A stretch of DNA of 64,000 nt, from the NCBI RefSeq assembly GCF_963678635.1, contig NC_087063.1, positions 80,711,574 to 80,775,573 on the forward strand. The letters run 5' to 3'. The position numbers were made by a program, and so were the translations under genes. Each line of letters starts with the position of its first letter. Position 1 is the first letter of the stretch. The notes beneath the pieces were generated by a model. It was given only the letters and a program-made list of their open reading frames with translations. It was not told the origin of the DNA and did not search any database. This document shows, piece by piece, positions 23,301 through 34,500 of the stretch. This stretch comes from Symsagittifera roscoffensis. Lineage: Eukaryota; Xenacoelomorpha; Acoela; Convolutidae.

Positions 23301-24869
23301 TCAATCTGAATTTGTTGTTTGCGTGTCTTCTGCACTGGCGGTGTTCTGTTTTGAGCTGGGCAACTTGGCCTGACTCGCAATCTGTTTTTGCTTCTTCAGT
23401 CCATGGAAGTCCAACACTGTCGAGTGCTGCGCATAATGTGTGGGCCTCTCAAAGGGTGTCTTATAGTGTTCTATCATGTCCAGTCTCCTAAACACCTTTT
23501 CGTCAAAAATACTTGAGCCACTTTTAATAATCTAAACTGTTGAAAAATTTACTTGATCATAAAGAATTGCTTCAAAACGATATCTAGTTACAAAGTTACT
23601 AATAAACATTTACAAATACAAATCGGAATCGTATGGGAGAACACCATGAAGCCAGCACGTCCCGCTTATCTGAGTCGACGCATAAAATGTCTTTTGCCAA
23701 AGCCAATTATCTGATAATTCGGGATAAAAAAAAACGAAACATGGGCGCAAATAGAGAAGACAATTAAATAAGACTGCTCGTATCAGGGCTAAGCCCTGAA
23801 AGTTGCGACTGCCTTTTAAGGTTTTATGGAGCAGTAATAACATAAAAAACTAAATGTAATAAAATAAAATGAAACATTGCTTTTTCTAAATATTGAATTT
23901 TTTATGGAAATTAACACCCCACACGCCATATACAGTACAAAAGTGTAAATTTTGCTCCTTGTAACAAATCAATTATGGCAAATAAGTTTCTTTCAACCAA
24001 TTTGGAACGATTTCTAAGACGGATTAAACCTCCGCTTACGCATTAATAGCGCGAAATATATCGCGCGTTAATTGGCCAAATTGGCAATCTTTAAACCCCC
24101 AAAACTTTACAAAAAATGATCACAGGTGAACTATCTTTTCAAATTTGAGCTCAGGACAACAATACCTTTCAAATGATATTAAAAAAATTCCGTCAAAAAT
24201 GGCTAGTTAAAAAGTCGAAATTTGGCTGAAGAAAAAAAAACCCACCCAGAGCACAAATATTGCGTTATTTTGGTATCGAAAGTCGGAACAATAAAGCATT
24301 GTCTTTACACAACTTTTCCCGAAATTTTGGATAAAATAGAACGTTTAGATTCATTGACAATTAGTACCTCAAAAGAGTCACACATTCGACTTTCGAGTTT
24401 TTTGGTCAGATAATTTCAATACGAGGCCAAACTGTGCACTTTGTGCATTGTAACCGGGTTCCGCAACAAGGACGCTCCCTTTGTTCTTCTTTTGTTCTTT
24501 ACTTTCCTTTGATCGTTCCGACAAAAGTTTCACATTTAAATACTTGTCTCTGGAATCCAGGAACATACAGACACAAAATTGCGCGCCTATCCAGTGCACA
24601 GTTTGGCCTCGTAATGTTTCTTTTGCCAAACGCAAGACTCGCCAATATGATGATTTCAACTAGTGTAATTCTACTCACGAACTCAACGATTTGATGTATG
24701 CATTATCAACTACAGACATGTCTTGAGCGTGTTTAGAGAACTCCTCTTTGATCAAATTCATCAAATGATTTCTCTCCGATTCGGTCGCAGCTGGCACAAC
24801 TGCATGCCAGTTTTTGGCCAGTCTGACTGCACGTTTCATCAAGCGGATGCACGGCAATCTCAGATCCAT
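23301..24869 (-). CDS. LYRM1: LYR-motif protein, LYRM1-like
   Basis: Two exons: 24869-24679 and 23487-23301. The intron has a consensus GTGAGT donor and a tttag acceptor; the join keeps phase 2 and encodes SLSSRLDMIEHYK. The protein is 125 residues (human LYRM1 is about 122). Residues 7-21 match the LYR helix (family pattern LYR...RLARKW; here LMK...RLAKNW). The C-terminal HYKTPFERPTHY matches the family's HYK-PY-RPIH segment. LYR proteins are small, mostly mitochondrial helical proteins that bind acyl-carrier protein and serve as assembly factors. The LYR triplet is replaced by LMK (residues 10-12), which is unusual. The intron carries a 190-bp MITE. The family call is good; the specific paralogue is inferred from the C-terminal signature. 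Confidence 0.82.
24422..24611. mobile_element. TA-flanked MITE, copy A (in LYRM1 intron)
   Basis: Perfect 19-bp terminal inverted repeats CGAGGCCAAACTGTGCACT, bounded on both sides by TA. It is 190 bp and non-coding. The left half contains the words gtgcattgtaa and ggttccgcaacaa, a decayed form of the repeats that fill copies B (40026-40707) and C (41077-41506). The TA flank suggests Tc1/mariner-type mobilisation. It ends 67 bases from the LYRM1 exon 1 donor. Confidence 0.88.
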
Positions 24870-25690
24870 TTTTGATCCAATAAAAACGCGTCATTTCCGT
24901 GGTGAAAATTCAAAGAAAAAACAAACCATCATCTCAACTGAAAATAAATTCGATGACCATGCAACAAATATACCAACACGCTGTTTCTCCAATATTCCTG
25001 GAATCCTAGAAGTTATTCAAATATAGTAGAAACTTCCGAAGTTTCAAAAACTTAATTAAATATACAAACTTTTGCTAAATTACAAAAACAAAGATATCGG
25101 AATCATGGGCAATAAATATTTTACAGCACATTTGAATCGAGAAATTACCACCCAAATAATAAACTACATATGATCGGCTAAATTCGTAGCTTAAATATTC
25201 CCTCAACTTATATATTTTTGACAAAAACATGCGCAAGTCACGGCAAGAAGAAAACCATATGGGCTATTGTTGTTACAGAGGGTTTGAAAATTACTGAACC
25301 AAATAGTGGATCTTTTTGCTTCCTTATATATTTTTTTGATTAATCATGGTTTGGGAGTGTTTTTCCTGTCAGATAAAAATCAGCATAGGCATGCCCCGTA
25401 TTTCACATACTAAGTAAATACAGACAAGCGTCTCGATTTCCCGGATTGCTCTCCCAGTAGTATTGACACTGTTTCAGAATTAAACCAGTGTTATAATTTT
25501 TTCAGTTCTGTTGCAGAAAACAAACAAAAACCAAATAAAAAACAGTCCTGCAACAGTATAGCTAAATTTTTTCAATGTAACAAAAATATTGCAGTACTGT
25601 TTTTTCTCAGAAAAAAAAGACTCAAATTGAAATGAAAATTTTGTTACGTGTCGTAGCCATCGAAAAAAAAAGAAAATGGCGTATCATCAC
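24870..25690. other. LYRM1 upstream region, nothing recognised
   Basis: AT-rich. It presumably includes the LYRM1 promoter, but no core motif is convincing. The plus-strand frame at 24814-25026 overlaps LYRM1 exon 1 antisense and is not called. Confidence 0.45.
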
Positions 25691-25694
25691 CAAA

Positions 25695-27783
25695 AAACTG
25701 CTACAAACCACTAAACCAACAGAGTGGCAAAGATCTCAATTATAAAACGACTCAGTCCAGTTTGAACTTGAATCATTTGGGTGCAATCAAGTTACCAGCT
25801 ACCCTTAAACGATATTAGAAAATTTCACTGATAGTTATAAGGTTTTAAAGCATGTATAAGGCTTTTTGTCTGTAGGTGAATACGACCAAGCTGATTCTAA
25901 AATGATAACGGATATAACGAGTCACATTAGCTCAAGTCAGTCCGAAAAAAGCAGTTCAGAAAAAAAACGACTATTCTTGGAGTATAAAACAAGAACAGTG
26001 TGGCAGAGAACTCAATGCTATAACAACTCAATCCAGTTTGAAGTACAATCATTTGGGTGCAATCAAAATAACAGCTATCAACAAAATGATACATGAAGCT
26101 TTCACTGCTAGTCACCAAATTTAAAAAGAAGTAGAAAATTATGTGTCTGTTGGTGCACGAGACCATACTGATTCTGAATTGAGAAGCAGGATATAACGAG
26201 ACTTACTAGCAAGTTCACAAAATGCAGGGTAAAAAGTGAAACAAATCTTTAAGTATGCAACAATAACAATGACAGTGGCCTCACTGCTATACCAGCTCAG
26301 TCTGGTTTGAATTAGCATCATTTGGGTGCAATGAAATTACTAGCAACAATTAAAACGATTGGGTGTGATCAAATTAACAGCTAACAACAAAATGACACCT
26401 GAAACTTTCACTGCTAGTTACCAAATTTTAAAACAAGTACAAAATTAGTTGTCTATTGGTGAACGTGACCACACCGAGTCTGAATTGAGAAAGAAGATAA
26501 CGAGTCCCATTAGCTCAAAGCCAGCCTACAAAAAGCAGTCAAGTGAGACCAGTCTTGAAGTATGGAACAAAAACAGAGTGGCAGTGATCTCAATGCTTTA
26601 AGAACTCAATCCAGTTCGAATTAGAATCTATTGGGTGTGGTCAAATTAACAGGTAACAGCAAAATGACACCTAATGACAACAGAAACTTCCACTGCTAGT
26701 TACCAAAATTTAAAACAAATACAAAATTAGTTGTTTGTTGGTGAACGTGACCACACCAAGTCTGAATCGAGAAAGAAGATAACCAGTCTCATTAGCTCAA
26801 TACCAGCCTACAAAAAGCAGTCAAGTGAGACAATTCTTGGAGTATGGAACAAAAACAGAGTGGCAGTGATCTCAATGCTTTAAGAACTCAATCCAGTTCG
26901 AATTAGAATCAATTGGGTGTGGTCTAATTAACAGGTAACAGCAAAATGACACCTAATGACAACTGAAACTTCCACTGCTAGTTACCAAAATTTAAAACAA
27001 ATACAAAATTAGTTGTTTGTTGGTGAACGTGACCACACCGAGTCTGAATTGAGAAAGAAAATAACCAGTCTCATTAGCTCAATGCCAGCCTACAAAAAGC
27101 AGTCAAGTGAGACAATTCTTGGAGTATGGAACAAAAACAGAGTGGCAGTGATCTCAAAGCTTTAAGAACTCAATCCAGTTTGAACTAGAACCAATTGGGT
27201 GTGATCAAATTAACAGCTAACAACAAAATAACACCTGAATTGAGTTCTGCTGGTGCACGTTAAAAGCTAACTCACTCTTGGATTATGGAACAAAAATAGT
27301 GGCAGTGGTCTCAATGCTATAACAACTCAGCCCAGTTTGAACTGGTATCATTTGGCTGCAATCAGATTAGCATCTACTTTTACAAAGATACATGAAACTT
27401 TCAGTGCTAGTTACAGGTTTTCGAAACAAGTACTAACTAGTTGTCTGATGGTAAACGAGAGCATACTGATTCTGAATTGAGAAAGTAGATTACGAGTCAC
27501 ATTTGCTTAAAACCAGTTCACAGACAGCACTGTGGGAAAAAGGAAAACAATTCTTGGATTATGGAACAAAAAAAGTGGCAGTGGTCTCAATGCTATAATA
27601 ACTCAGCCCAGTTTGAACTAGAACCAATTGGGTGTGATCAAATTAACAGCTAACAACAAAATGACACCTGAAACTTTCAATGCAAGTTACCAAATTTTAA
27701 AACAACTACAAAATTAGTTGTCTGTTGGTGAATGTGACCACACCGAGACTGAATTGAGAAAGAAGATAACGAGTCCCAATAGC
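25695..27783 (+). repeat. ~282-bp satellite array, 7-8 diverged units
   Basis: Units share ggtgaacgtgaccacaccga, gtctgaattgagaaagaag, agtggcagtgatctcaatgc, caatccagtt, attgggtgtgatcaaattaa and actgctagttacc. Landmarks at 26459, 26741 and 27023 are spaced exactly 282 bp. Outer units (about 25870, 26148, 27447, 27726) are more diverged and spaced about 275-310 bp. The inner units are more alike than the edges, as expected for unequal-crossover homogenisation. Small open frames inside are not genes. Confidence 0.92.
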
Positions 27784-27794
27784 TCATACATAGT

Positions 27795-27915
27795 ATTTTG
27801 ATGTATCAGTTCTTCGATATCGTCTCTCTTAGTCACGGATAGCGCTAGTAAGTCCACTTCATTTTCCAAGGGCACTATATCGTATGCCCGGACTGCTCCA
27901 TCAAAAGCTGTCTCA
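27795..27915 (-). pseudogene. exon-like fragment of unknown gene
   Basis: On the minus strand a run encodes AFDGAVRAYDIVPLENEVDL, then LALSVTKRDDIEELIHQNT. It has balanced composition and better GC than its surroundings, a pyrimidine-rich tract ending gacag before it, and gtatga after it. One side directly abuts the 282-bp satellite and the other an old MITE copy, so it may be a captured or orphaned exon. I recognise no family and see no partner exon with confidence. Confidence 0.35.
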
Positions 27916-27959
27916 ACAGGTTTAATAGAGAAAGAAAAAAATAGCTTGAAGCTCTTTGA

Positions 27960-28431
27960 CTTCCAAGAACAATTTATGGTTGACAATAAACCTAATTTCA
28001 GAAAACTGGATCAATGGGTAATTGTTTTATTCCTCTGAGAAATTACAAAAGTTAAGTTCCACTTTCAGCACTTAAAATTGATCATCTTTTTTTTGCATTA
28101 TATGAAGTTAGTAACTAAAAACATCGAAGCGACAATTCACCCCTGTTCAGGGACCCTCAATTATCACTGGAATATGGAGCATTACTCAAAAACCCGTTGC
28201 AAAGAAAAATTGGCTGATTTACAAGCGAACCAAAATTTTGAGAGCTCAAAGTTGACTGCAAAATTCACGCCATCTGTTCTTTCTTCATCGCAGACGCGCG
28301 CCAATTTGTTTTCCTTCCAGAAATATGAAAAAAACTGAACTCAAGAAATCAAAGGTCAAACCGCGAAAAATCATATTTAAAGGTAATAACTTTAAGGACT
28401 TTTTCCTGAAAACAAATCATCGCAACCTATA
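27960..28431 (+). mobile_element. older MITE family, left part, interrupted by insertion
   Basis: Shares agaaaactggatcaatggg, ttaagttccactttc and the ctgaaaacaaatcatcgcaac block with the copy at 30831-31275. It is split by the hairpin-ended MITE at 28432-28904 and resumes at 28905 with aaaagagtctgaactacgttcatcgac. Confidence 0.6.
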
Positions 28432-28904
28432 CACAGGCGAAGTTGCACTTCGCATACATAAGCAAAAATTTGACCAATAACGCTACTGGGAGAAACTGAA
28501 TGAGTAAATCTTTGAGTCTACAAAATTTCCCAAGTGACGCACGCCAATTATGAGTCTACATAATTTTTAAGTGACGCATGCCAATTATCACGCATTAGCA
28601 GTACAAGTCAATTTAAAAATTAAATTTACCAACTAACCCTCTAACCCTCGTATATTGCTGCGGGTCTCCTTCCCTATCTCTACGCTACACAGATCCATGG
28701 TAACTTGAATCTAAAGTGCTATTTGTAATAGAATACTCTGTGTTATTATCCTTAGCATTGGCTGGACTTAATAGCTGGTTATTGATCAAAATGAACACTT
28801 TCACAAGGAACACATTTTGTCGCAACACTATTTGCGTTGCAACAAAATTTGCGACGTAGGTTGAAAAAAAGAAAAATCATACCATGACACAAGCTTAGCT
28901 TGTG
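28432..28904 (+). mobile_element. hairpin-ended MITE, copy 2 (nested)
   Basis: Starts CACAGGCGAAG with the 7-bp hairpin GCGAAGT-TGC-ACTTCGC. Ends with the palindrome ACACAAGCTTAGCTTGTG. It is flanked by TA on both sides. Uninterrupted relatives of the host repeat read cctatataagagtc (about 31235), giving a comparable empty site with a single TA. The interior matches 1450-1905 throughout. Non-autonomous; no transposase in the window. Confidence 0.78.
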
Positions 28905-29898
28905 TAAAAAGAGTCTGAACTACGTTCATCGACTCTGAAAAAAAATAGCTCAAATTTTTAGGCTACTAGGAAATGTAAAATTAAAATCCACTTTAGACAA
29001 TAAAATCCGTTCACGTTTTTAACTCCATTTCTGCTTTTGTAATTGGAGGGCTCAATTTACCTAACTTTTGGCAAAATAATTTGAACGAACTCAAAAAGTG
29101 CATACAAACGCAAGTTTTCAAAAACGTATGAAAATTTATTCTGTAGTTACCAGAGCATTTTAAGACTACTCACGGAAAAATTAACTAGAAAAAATCCCAT
29201 GCTCTTAAAACACTCGCCAATGAAATTCATCTGTTATTTGTTAATCACTAGTTTGCTTTAGTTGAGTTGCATAAAGTAAACTTGTATTTTAGCGCGAAAG
29301 CGTTTGTTTTTGAATACTTTGTTTTAGTTTTAAATATATTGATAGGCCAACATGACAATTCTTACTAGTAAAAAAAAGTTAAAGAGCAAACTTTCGAATG
29401 ACGGAAATCCAAAATTTCTGATTCTACAATGCCGATTGGAAGCGTATTCAAATTGAGACTTGGATAAAGGATTACAGTTCTAGTAGAGCATCTGGTTAAA
29501 CTAAGGATAGATTTGAAGGCGAAGGTCTCTTATGGCGGTCTCTAGACTCTTTTTTAGATCTCTGTCTGCTCCCCTGTTGAACACAGTCGCTCTTCTTCTG
29601 TTGTCCTCGTGAATAAACAGTTTTTCAAGCAAACTAAGCAGCTCCTCTCGCCTCACTCGGCTGTATTTCACTCGAACAGCTAAAACAAGCTACCAATTTG
29701 AACCGCAGCCGGTTCGATTCCTCGCCATGCCAAAATTATTGCACGCGGACGAGGTCTCAGGTGACCATAATTATCAGACGGAAATTTTGATCCAACAGTA
29801 AAATAGCATCCAAATACTAGCGCCAAAAAAATCTTGCGTCACAAAAAAGAACTTCGCTTAGTCTAATCAATCGGCCTAGAGAGTGGTGAAATAATGCG
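28905..29898. other. end of older MITE, then intergenic DNA
   Basis: After the interrupted MITE end (to about 29190) there is no gene. Near 29700-29740 the plus strand reads ccggttcgattcctcgcc, a good tRNA B-box/T-arm match, but no full cloverleaf is visible, so it is probably a tRNA-derived repeat relic. Confidence 0.4.
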
Positions 29899-29906
29899 AA
29901 CGGATT

Positions 29907-30297
29907 CACGGGCGGATCTAGGATTTTCTCGAAGGGCGGATTTTCAAAAGAAAATCGAAAATTTTTTTCAAGTCGACCAAATTGATTTTCTGACCTCTCC
30001 CAAATCACCATTAAGACCCTATTTTGACCCAATTTTCTGTGCCCCATTTTTTAAAATAAAAGACAAGGCGTTTTCATAGACTTTTTGGAAAAATTTGATC
30101 AAAGAATCACGTTTTTTGGCGCGCGCTCCCCCCCCCCCTTAAAATTAGAATATTTTGGCGCCCAAAGCGCCTTTAGAAAAATTTTAGGGTCAGTCAGCCA
30201 AAAATGGATATCTCAAAATAGTATAAAGGGTTACCGTTTGGGTCGGCAGGGGGTCGAACCCCCGAGGGAGGAGGCGTCCCCCCTACTTCCGCCCCTG
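29907..30297 (+). mobile_element. hAT-type MITE, copy 3, with 8-bp TSD
   Basis: Left terminus CACGGGCGGATCTAGG, right terminus CTTCCGCCCCTG. Perfect 8-bp duplication AACGGATT at 29899-29906 and 30298-30305. The interior matches copy 1 in the same orientation. No transposase. The short frames inside are not genes. Confidence 0.93.
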
Positions 30298-30305
30298 AAC
30301 GGATT

Positions 30306-30830
30306 ATCGTTCAACAACTTTATTGCCTTCGATAGATGCTCCTAATTTATCCTTTAGCGTTCAGACGACAATGTTTAATACAATATCCAGGGCTGTCATA
30401 TTGTTAACTAAAACGTTTTTAACACGTTAACTATATGAAAAAAAAACACGTTAAAAACAAAATTGAATTTTAAAATCACTCATCGAGTTGTTTAAAGAAA
30501 AGCCAGCTCTCCAGCCTTCTGGACGCCCAGAGAACTTCGGAGTCCGAGAGATGAGAAACACAGCTCCAATCCAGCATTGAAGGATATAGGCTAGGCCTAG
30601 TTGAGTAATTTTTCGATGAATTATGAAAAAAAGGACTGCATTCGAATGGGAAGCTCAAAACTTTAGAAAGAATGTGTTAATAACATGTTAAACATAGGTC
30701 TGTTAATAACACCTTGTTAATAACATGACAACCCTGTTAATATCCATCTTTCATTACTTTAGCTCTTCTTATAAATTTATTGATTCGGCTCATTTTCTAT
30801 TTCCCACTCCCTCGTAGAATTACAATTGTT
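30306..30830. other. intergenic DNA with an exon-like segment
   Basis: On the minus strand at about 30480-30600 a coding-looking run reads LDWSCVSHLSDSEVLWASRR followed by LESWLFFKQLDE and a stop, preceded by ctcaactag. I recognise no family; it may be chance or an orphan exon. The flanking sequence is rich in gttaataac words. Confidence 0.25.
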
Positions 30831-31275
30831 TAAAAACATTGCCAATCAAAGATTGGAAAAGAGTAATGAACGCAAGTAAACAAAAAAAACACTGACTTTC
30901 TTGAAAAAGTCTCAACTTTCGAATTTCAAAGAAAAAAATAGATGCCCTTTCAAGAACAATATATGATTGGCGCTTTTTTGATAAGATGAACCCAGCTAGA
31001 GAAAACTGGATCAATAGGTAAAGTTTTTATTCAGCTGGGAAATCTTAAAAACAAATTCCACTTTCGAAACTAGGAATAGTTTACGTTTTTTCGCGCCATT
31101 TCCACGTTTGTATTTGGAGAATGCTATTAACGTTACTTTCAGCAGATCATTGAACTCAAAAAGTTATACCTAAGTGCATCAATATTTTAATATTTTAAGA
31201 CTTTTTCCTGAAAAAAGAACAAGAAAATCAGCAAGACCTATATAAGAGTCTTCACTGCGTTCATTACTTTTAATT
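30831..31275 (+). mobile_element. older MITE family, most complete copy
   Basis: Left end attgccaatcaaagattgg, then agagtaatgaacgcaagtaa. The right end gagtcttcactgcgttcatt is an imperfect inverted repeat of it (rc aatgaacgcagtgaagactc). It is about 445 bp and AT-rich, with no ORF beyond shadows. This is the reference copy for the family fragments listed elsewhere. Confidence 0.65.
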
Positions 31276-31542
31276 AATCAAATGGCACTTTCCATGTAAT
31301 AAAGGTTGTACTATGGAACTCCGATCACGTTTTCAGGTTCACACGTTTTATGATAATGAAGATGCCAAGAAAAAGCGCGGTTCATGATTTGAAACAAAGT
31401 AACTCGAATCTTAGCAAGTCGTTGATTCGGCCGAGCCAAAAACACTAAATATGCCAAGAGGCTTCAATTAAGTTTGAGAATAAGTCTTGAAATAAAATTC
31501 AACCAAATCCTTCTAGCAAAATTGGACTTTAGGGATCCCTTA

Positions 31543-34500
31543 TCACAATTTTATCTTTAGAGGATAAACTGCTGGTACTCTACTAGTCAAAGTTTCGAGG
31601 CTTGATGGCCTATACTTACAAGCATCAGCTGACATCGAGACAAACTGCACGAATTCCATTCTCAACAACACGTCGACCAACTGGCGAACATCAATGAACA
31701 CAATTCGTAACGTCTCCGCGTCACTGGCTGGGAACTGCAGTTGCGCTGTGAAGTTCTCAAAACATGTCAGATCCATGTCGAAGCACTTCAAAGCAGTGAA
31801 ACTTATTTCAGGAGGCTCCACAAGTTCGCTTTTTAACCGTTCAGCAATATGTTTACACGCCTCCATATAAGTGGTTACAGCCACTACGTTGCTCAGTGTG
31901 TTCTTATTCGTCATCCGCACGTTTTTGAGGTATGATGTAACTTCAGTTACGTAATCACTTGGGGCTGAGCTCGATTGGTCAGTTGTCCAGTTGTAGTCAA
32001 TCAGTTCCAAAATGCCGTCAATCTTTATCTAGAAAAAATCTTTTAAGAATAAAATGAAACGTCGTTTCCATACACCATTTCGAACACGAAAACTGATTGT
32101 CTCCATTATACGATTACAGTCTAATAAAAAAAGGACCATTTTTGCTGGGGGTACAACAGGCAAAACCCCAATAAACGAAGCAAAAGAGTATGGCCAGCAA
32201 AGAAAAACCAATTATGATGATACTGTAAGTTTTTAAAATTACTTCATCTTTTCACATTGTCTGATTGTTGACTAAACAGGCATGCGGACTAATTAGGCCA
32301 AGACCATCATATTTGGTCCTCAAATTTAACCTTGTAAAACGCCTCGTGACACCATAAAAATGATGCATATGTGAGGTGGTGGGTGGGAGGGGGGGGGTTT
32401 AAATAAATAATGGCTCTTTTATTACCTTCATATATTCCCTCATTCGGTATTGCACGTCAAACACCACACTGTCTATATTAGAGGCTGCATTCAGCTTACA
32501 CGAGCTGCTCTGAGGTGTGACCAACTCCTGCAGGGGATCCATAGTGGCCAACAGCACCAGTCTGCTGCAGCTGTTCCTCGGATCCATCACACTAGAGCTA
32601 GTCCTGCTCATGGCAATAAAAGTGGCCAGATGAGGCATCGACCCACTCAGACATTCACAGTTCAAAGCCAGTTGGCTCAGTTCGCCAAAGTTCAAAGTAC
32701 CTTAGAACAAAACAATGTCGAGTACAAGTTTGATGGAGGGGTCCCAAAAAACTAACAGTCCCTTTTGCAAATAAATTAGCGCCAATGAGGCAGGTTGATT
32801 AACTTTGAGAAAAGTCTTGAAAACGATCGATCGGCGTCCATTGATGAACTTAATTACTGTATTTGCTTCGAATAGGTGTGACATGGGACCCCCTCTGTCT
32901 CATTTGGTTTTTAAGAGGACCCCTCAATCACACTTATACCAAAACTTGTACCCAGAGGCGAAGCTGCTCTACGCAAACAACATCGAGTAAACGACAAAAA
33001 AAAACAGTTCTATAAAATGAAAAAAAATGTAGAAATAAGCCTCGAATAAGTAAAACTTATGCTGTGTCGGATTCGAATCAGCGATCTCCAAGTTAGAGCC
33101 TCACGTCCGTCTTATTTGCGTGTTAGTTTGGAAAAAAAAACATTATCATGCCAATACACTACGCTCGCTAGTGTTAAACGTAGAATTAAGACTTGCAATT
33201 TTTTCTGGTTTATTTCTACGACCTCCTATTTCAAATTTTCTATTTTCATAGTTAATTTACATGTTATAACGCGCTTAATGCGTGTTCTTAAGATGAACAG
33301 TGTAAAGAACAAATCTGTTCCCAATAGCTAATTTGTCCCAATGAAATTCAAATGTGGGGAGAAGTAGAAAAAATCTTTAAAAATGCAGAACGTGGAACTC
33401 AAGCTTGCCTTCCTCCTTTATAAAGAAAATATCCTTTTGAATATTGACTTGGTTGAGTTCTAAAAAATTCACCTTATACTTCAACTTATATTTCGAATGG
33501 CTGTTCTAATTCAGAGTGAATGGAAAATAAATACCTCTCGTTAGAGACTTATCTGCCGGAAGAAATTTGGACTTTTTCCCCCTTCCGTCGATTGAAGCGA
33601 TTAGAGTGAGGATCGTTTCACGCAGCTGCACTTCAATCAGGCTGTCTAACGATTTGATCACAAACTCTTCGATAACCTAAAAATAAAGATTCTGAACAAA
33701 CTTTCAGAATTGCTTTTAGAAAAAAGTCAGTTAATGTTGTTCGAATCTCGACTGAAAGGGCTTTGATATGATAATTCACTTGACCCATTCCGATGATTAT
33801 TTGTGGTACCTAATTTTGCGTGGAAATCAAAAAGAAAAAAAACTACAACACACCCGAATACAAAGTTCCTCCGCCATTTTTTAAATGGTCGGAAAAACAT
33901 GATTGTAGCTCGGTTGAACATGAAATCCCTCAAAATAGAATCGTTGAATCGTTCGTAAACTAACCAATATAATCAGAAAAAAAACATAACTAAAATCAAA
34001 ACGTGATTACAATACTTCCGGTCAGTTACAAAAAAAAGCGTGAATATTTTTCATTTAAGATTTTTTCAAACGTTTTTTATCTTCTTAAATCGATTAAAAT
34101 GCTGTAATGTTTCGCTTGAATCACGACTGAAACTACTTCGACATGATACAACCACTCGACCCAAATGATTTCACTTAAGCCACCTAATTTCGTGCGGAAA
34201 AAACACACCTGAAGCCATAAGTCCTTCACACTTCCTAGTTTGATTTATAATAACCTGTGGATTGAATTGATAGCCAGAGCAAAAATTCTGCAATTCTGTC
34301 ACGAACTCTTTCAACGTAAAATAAATTTTGGGCACGCTTTCAGAAAACGGCAGCGTCCTGCCGACCTCGCATTTTCCCCTAGCCGCCTCAATGTAATCAA
34401 TCGGGAAAATCTTTCTGATCTCTTTTAATTTTGCACTTGAATTGACCACAATTGGAGCATAAACTTCCTTCCAAAGAATTGTCACAAAACGGCGAGAGAA

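Noticed and set aside
23488-23506. Alternative LYRM1 exon 2 acceptor at gacgaaaag
   Set aside because: It shifts the frame after the exon 1 donor; only the tttag acceptor keeps the family-conserved frame.
29690-29745. tRNA gene suggested by ggttcgattcctcgcc
   Set aside because: No matching D-arm, anticodon arm or acceptor stem was found at the right spacing; probably a repeat relic.
34171-34254. Extension of Sec15 exon 3 to the gtgtgt donor
   Set aside because: Using it puts exon 4 out of frame; the upstream CAG/gttatt donor gives an ungapped match to the family.
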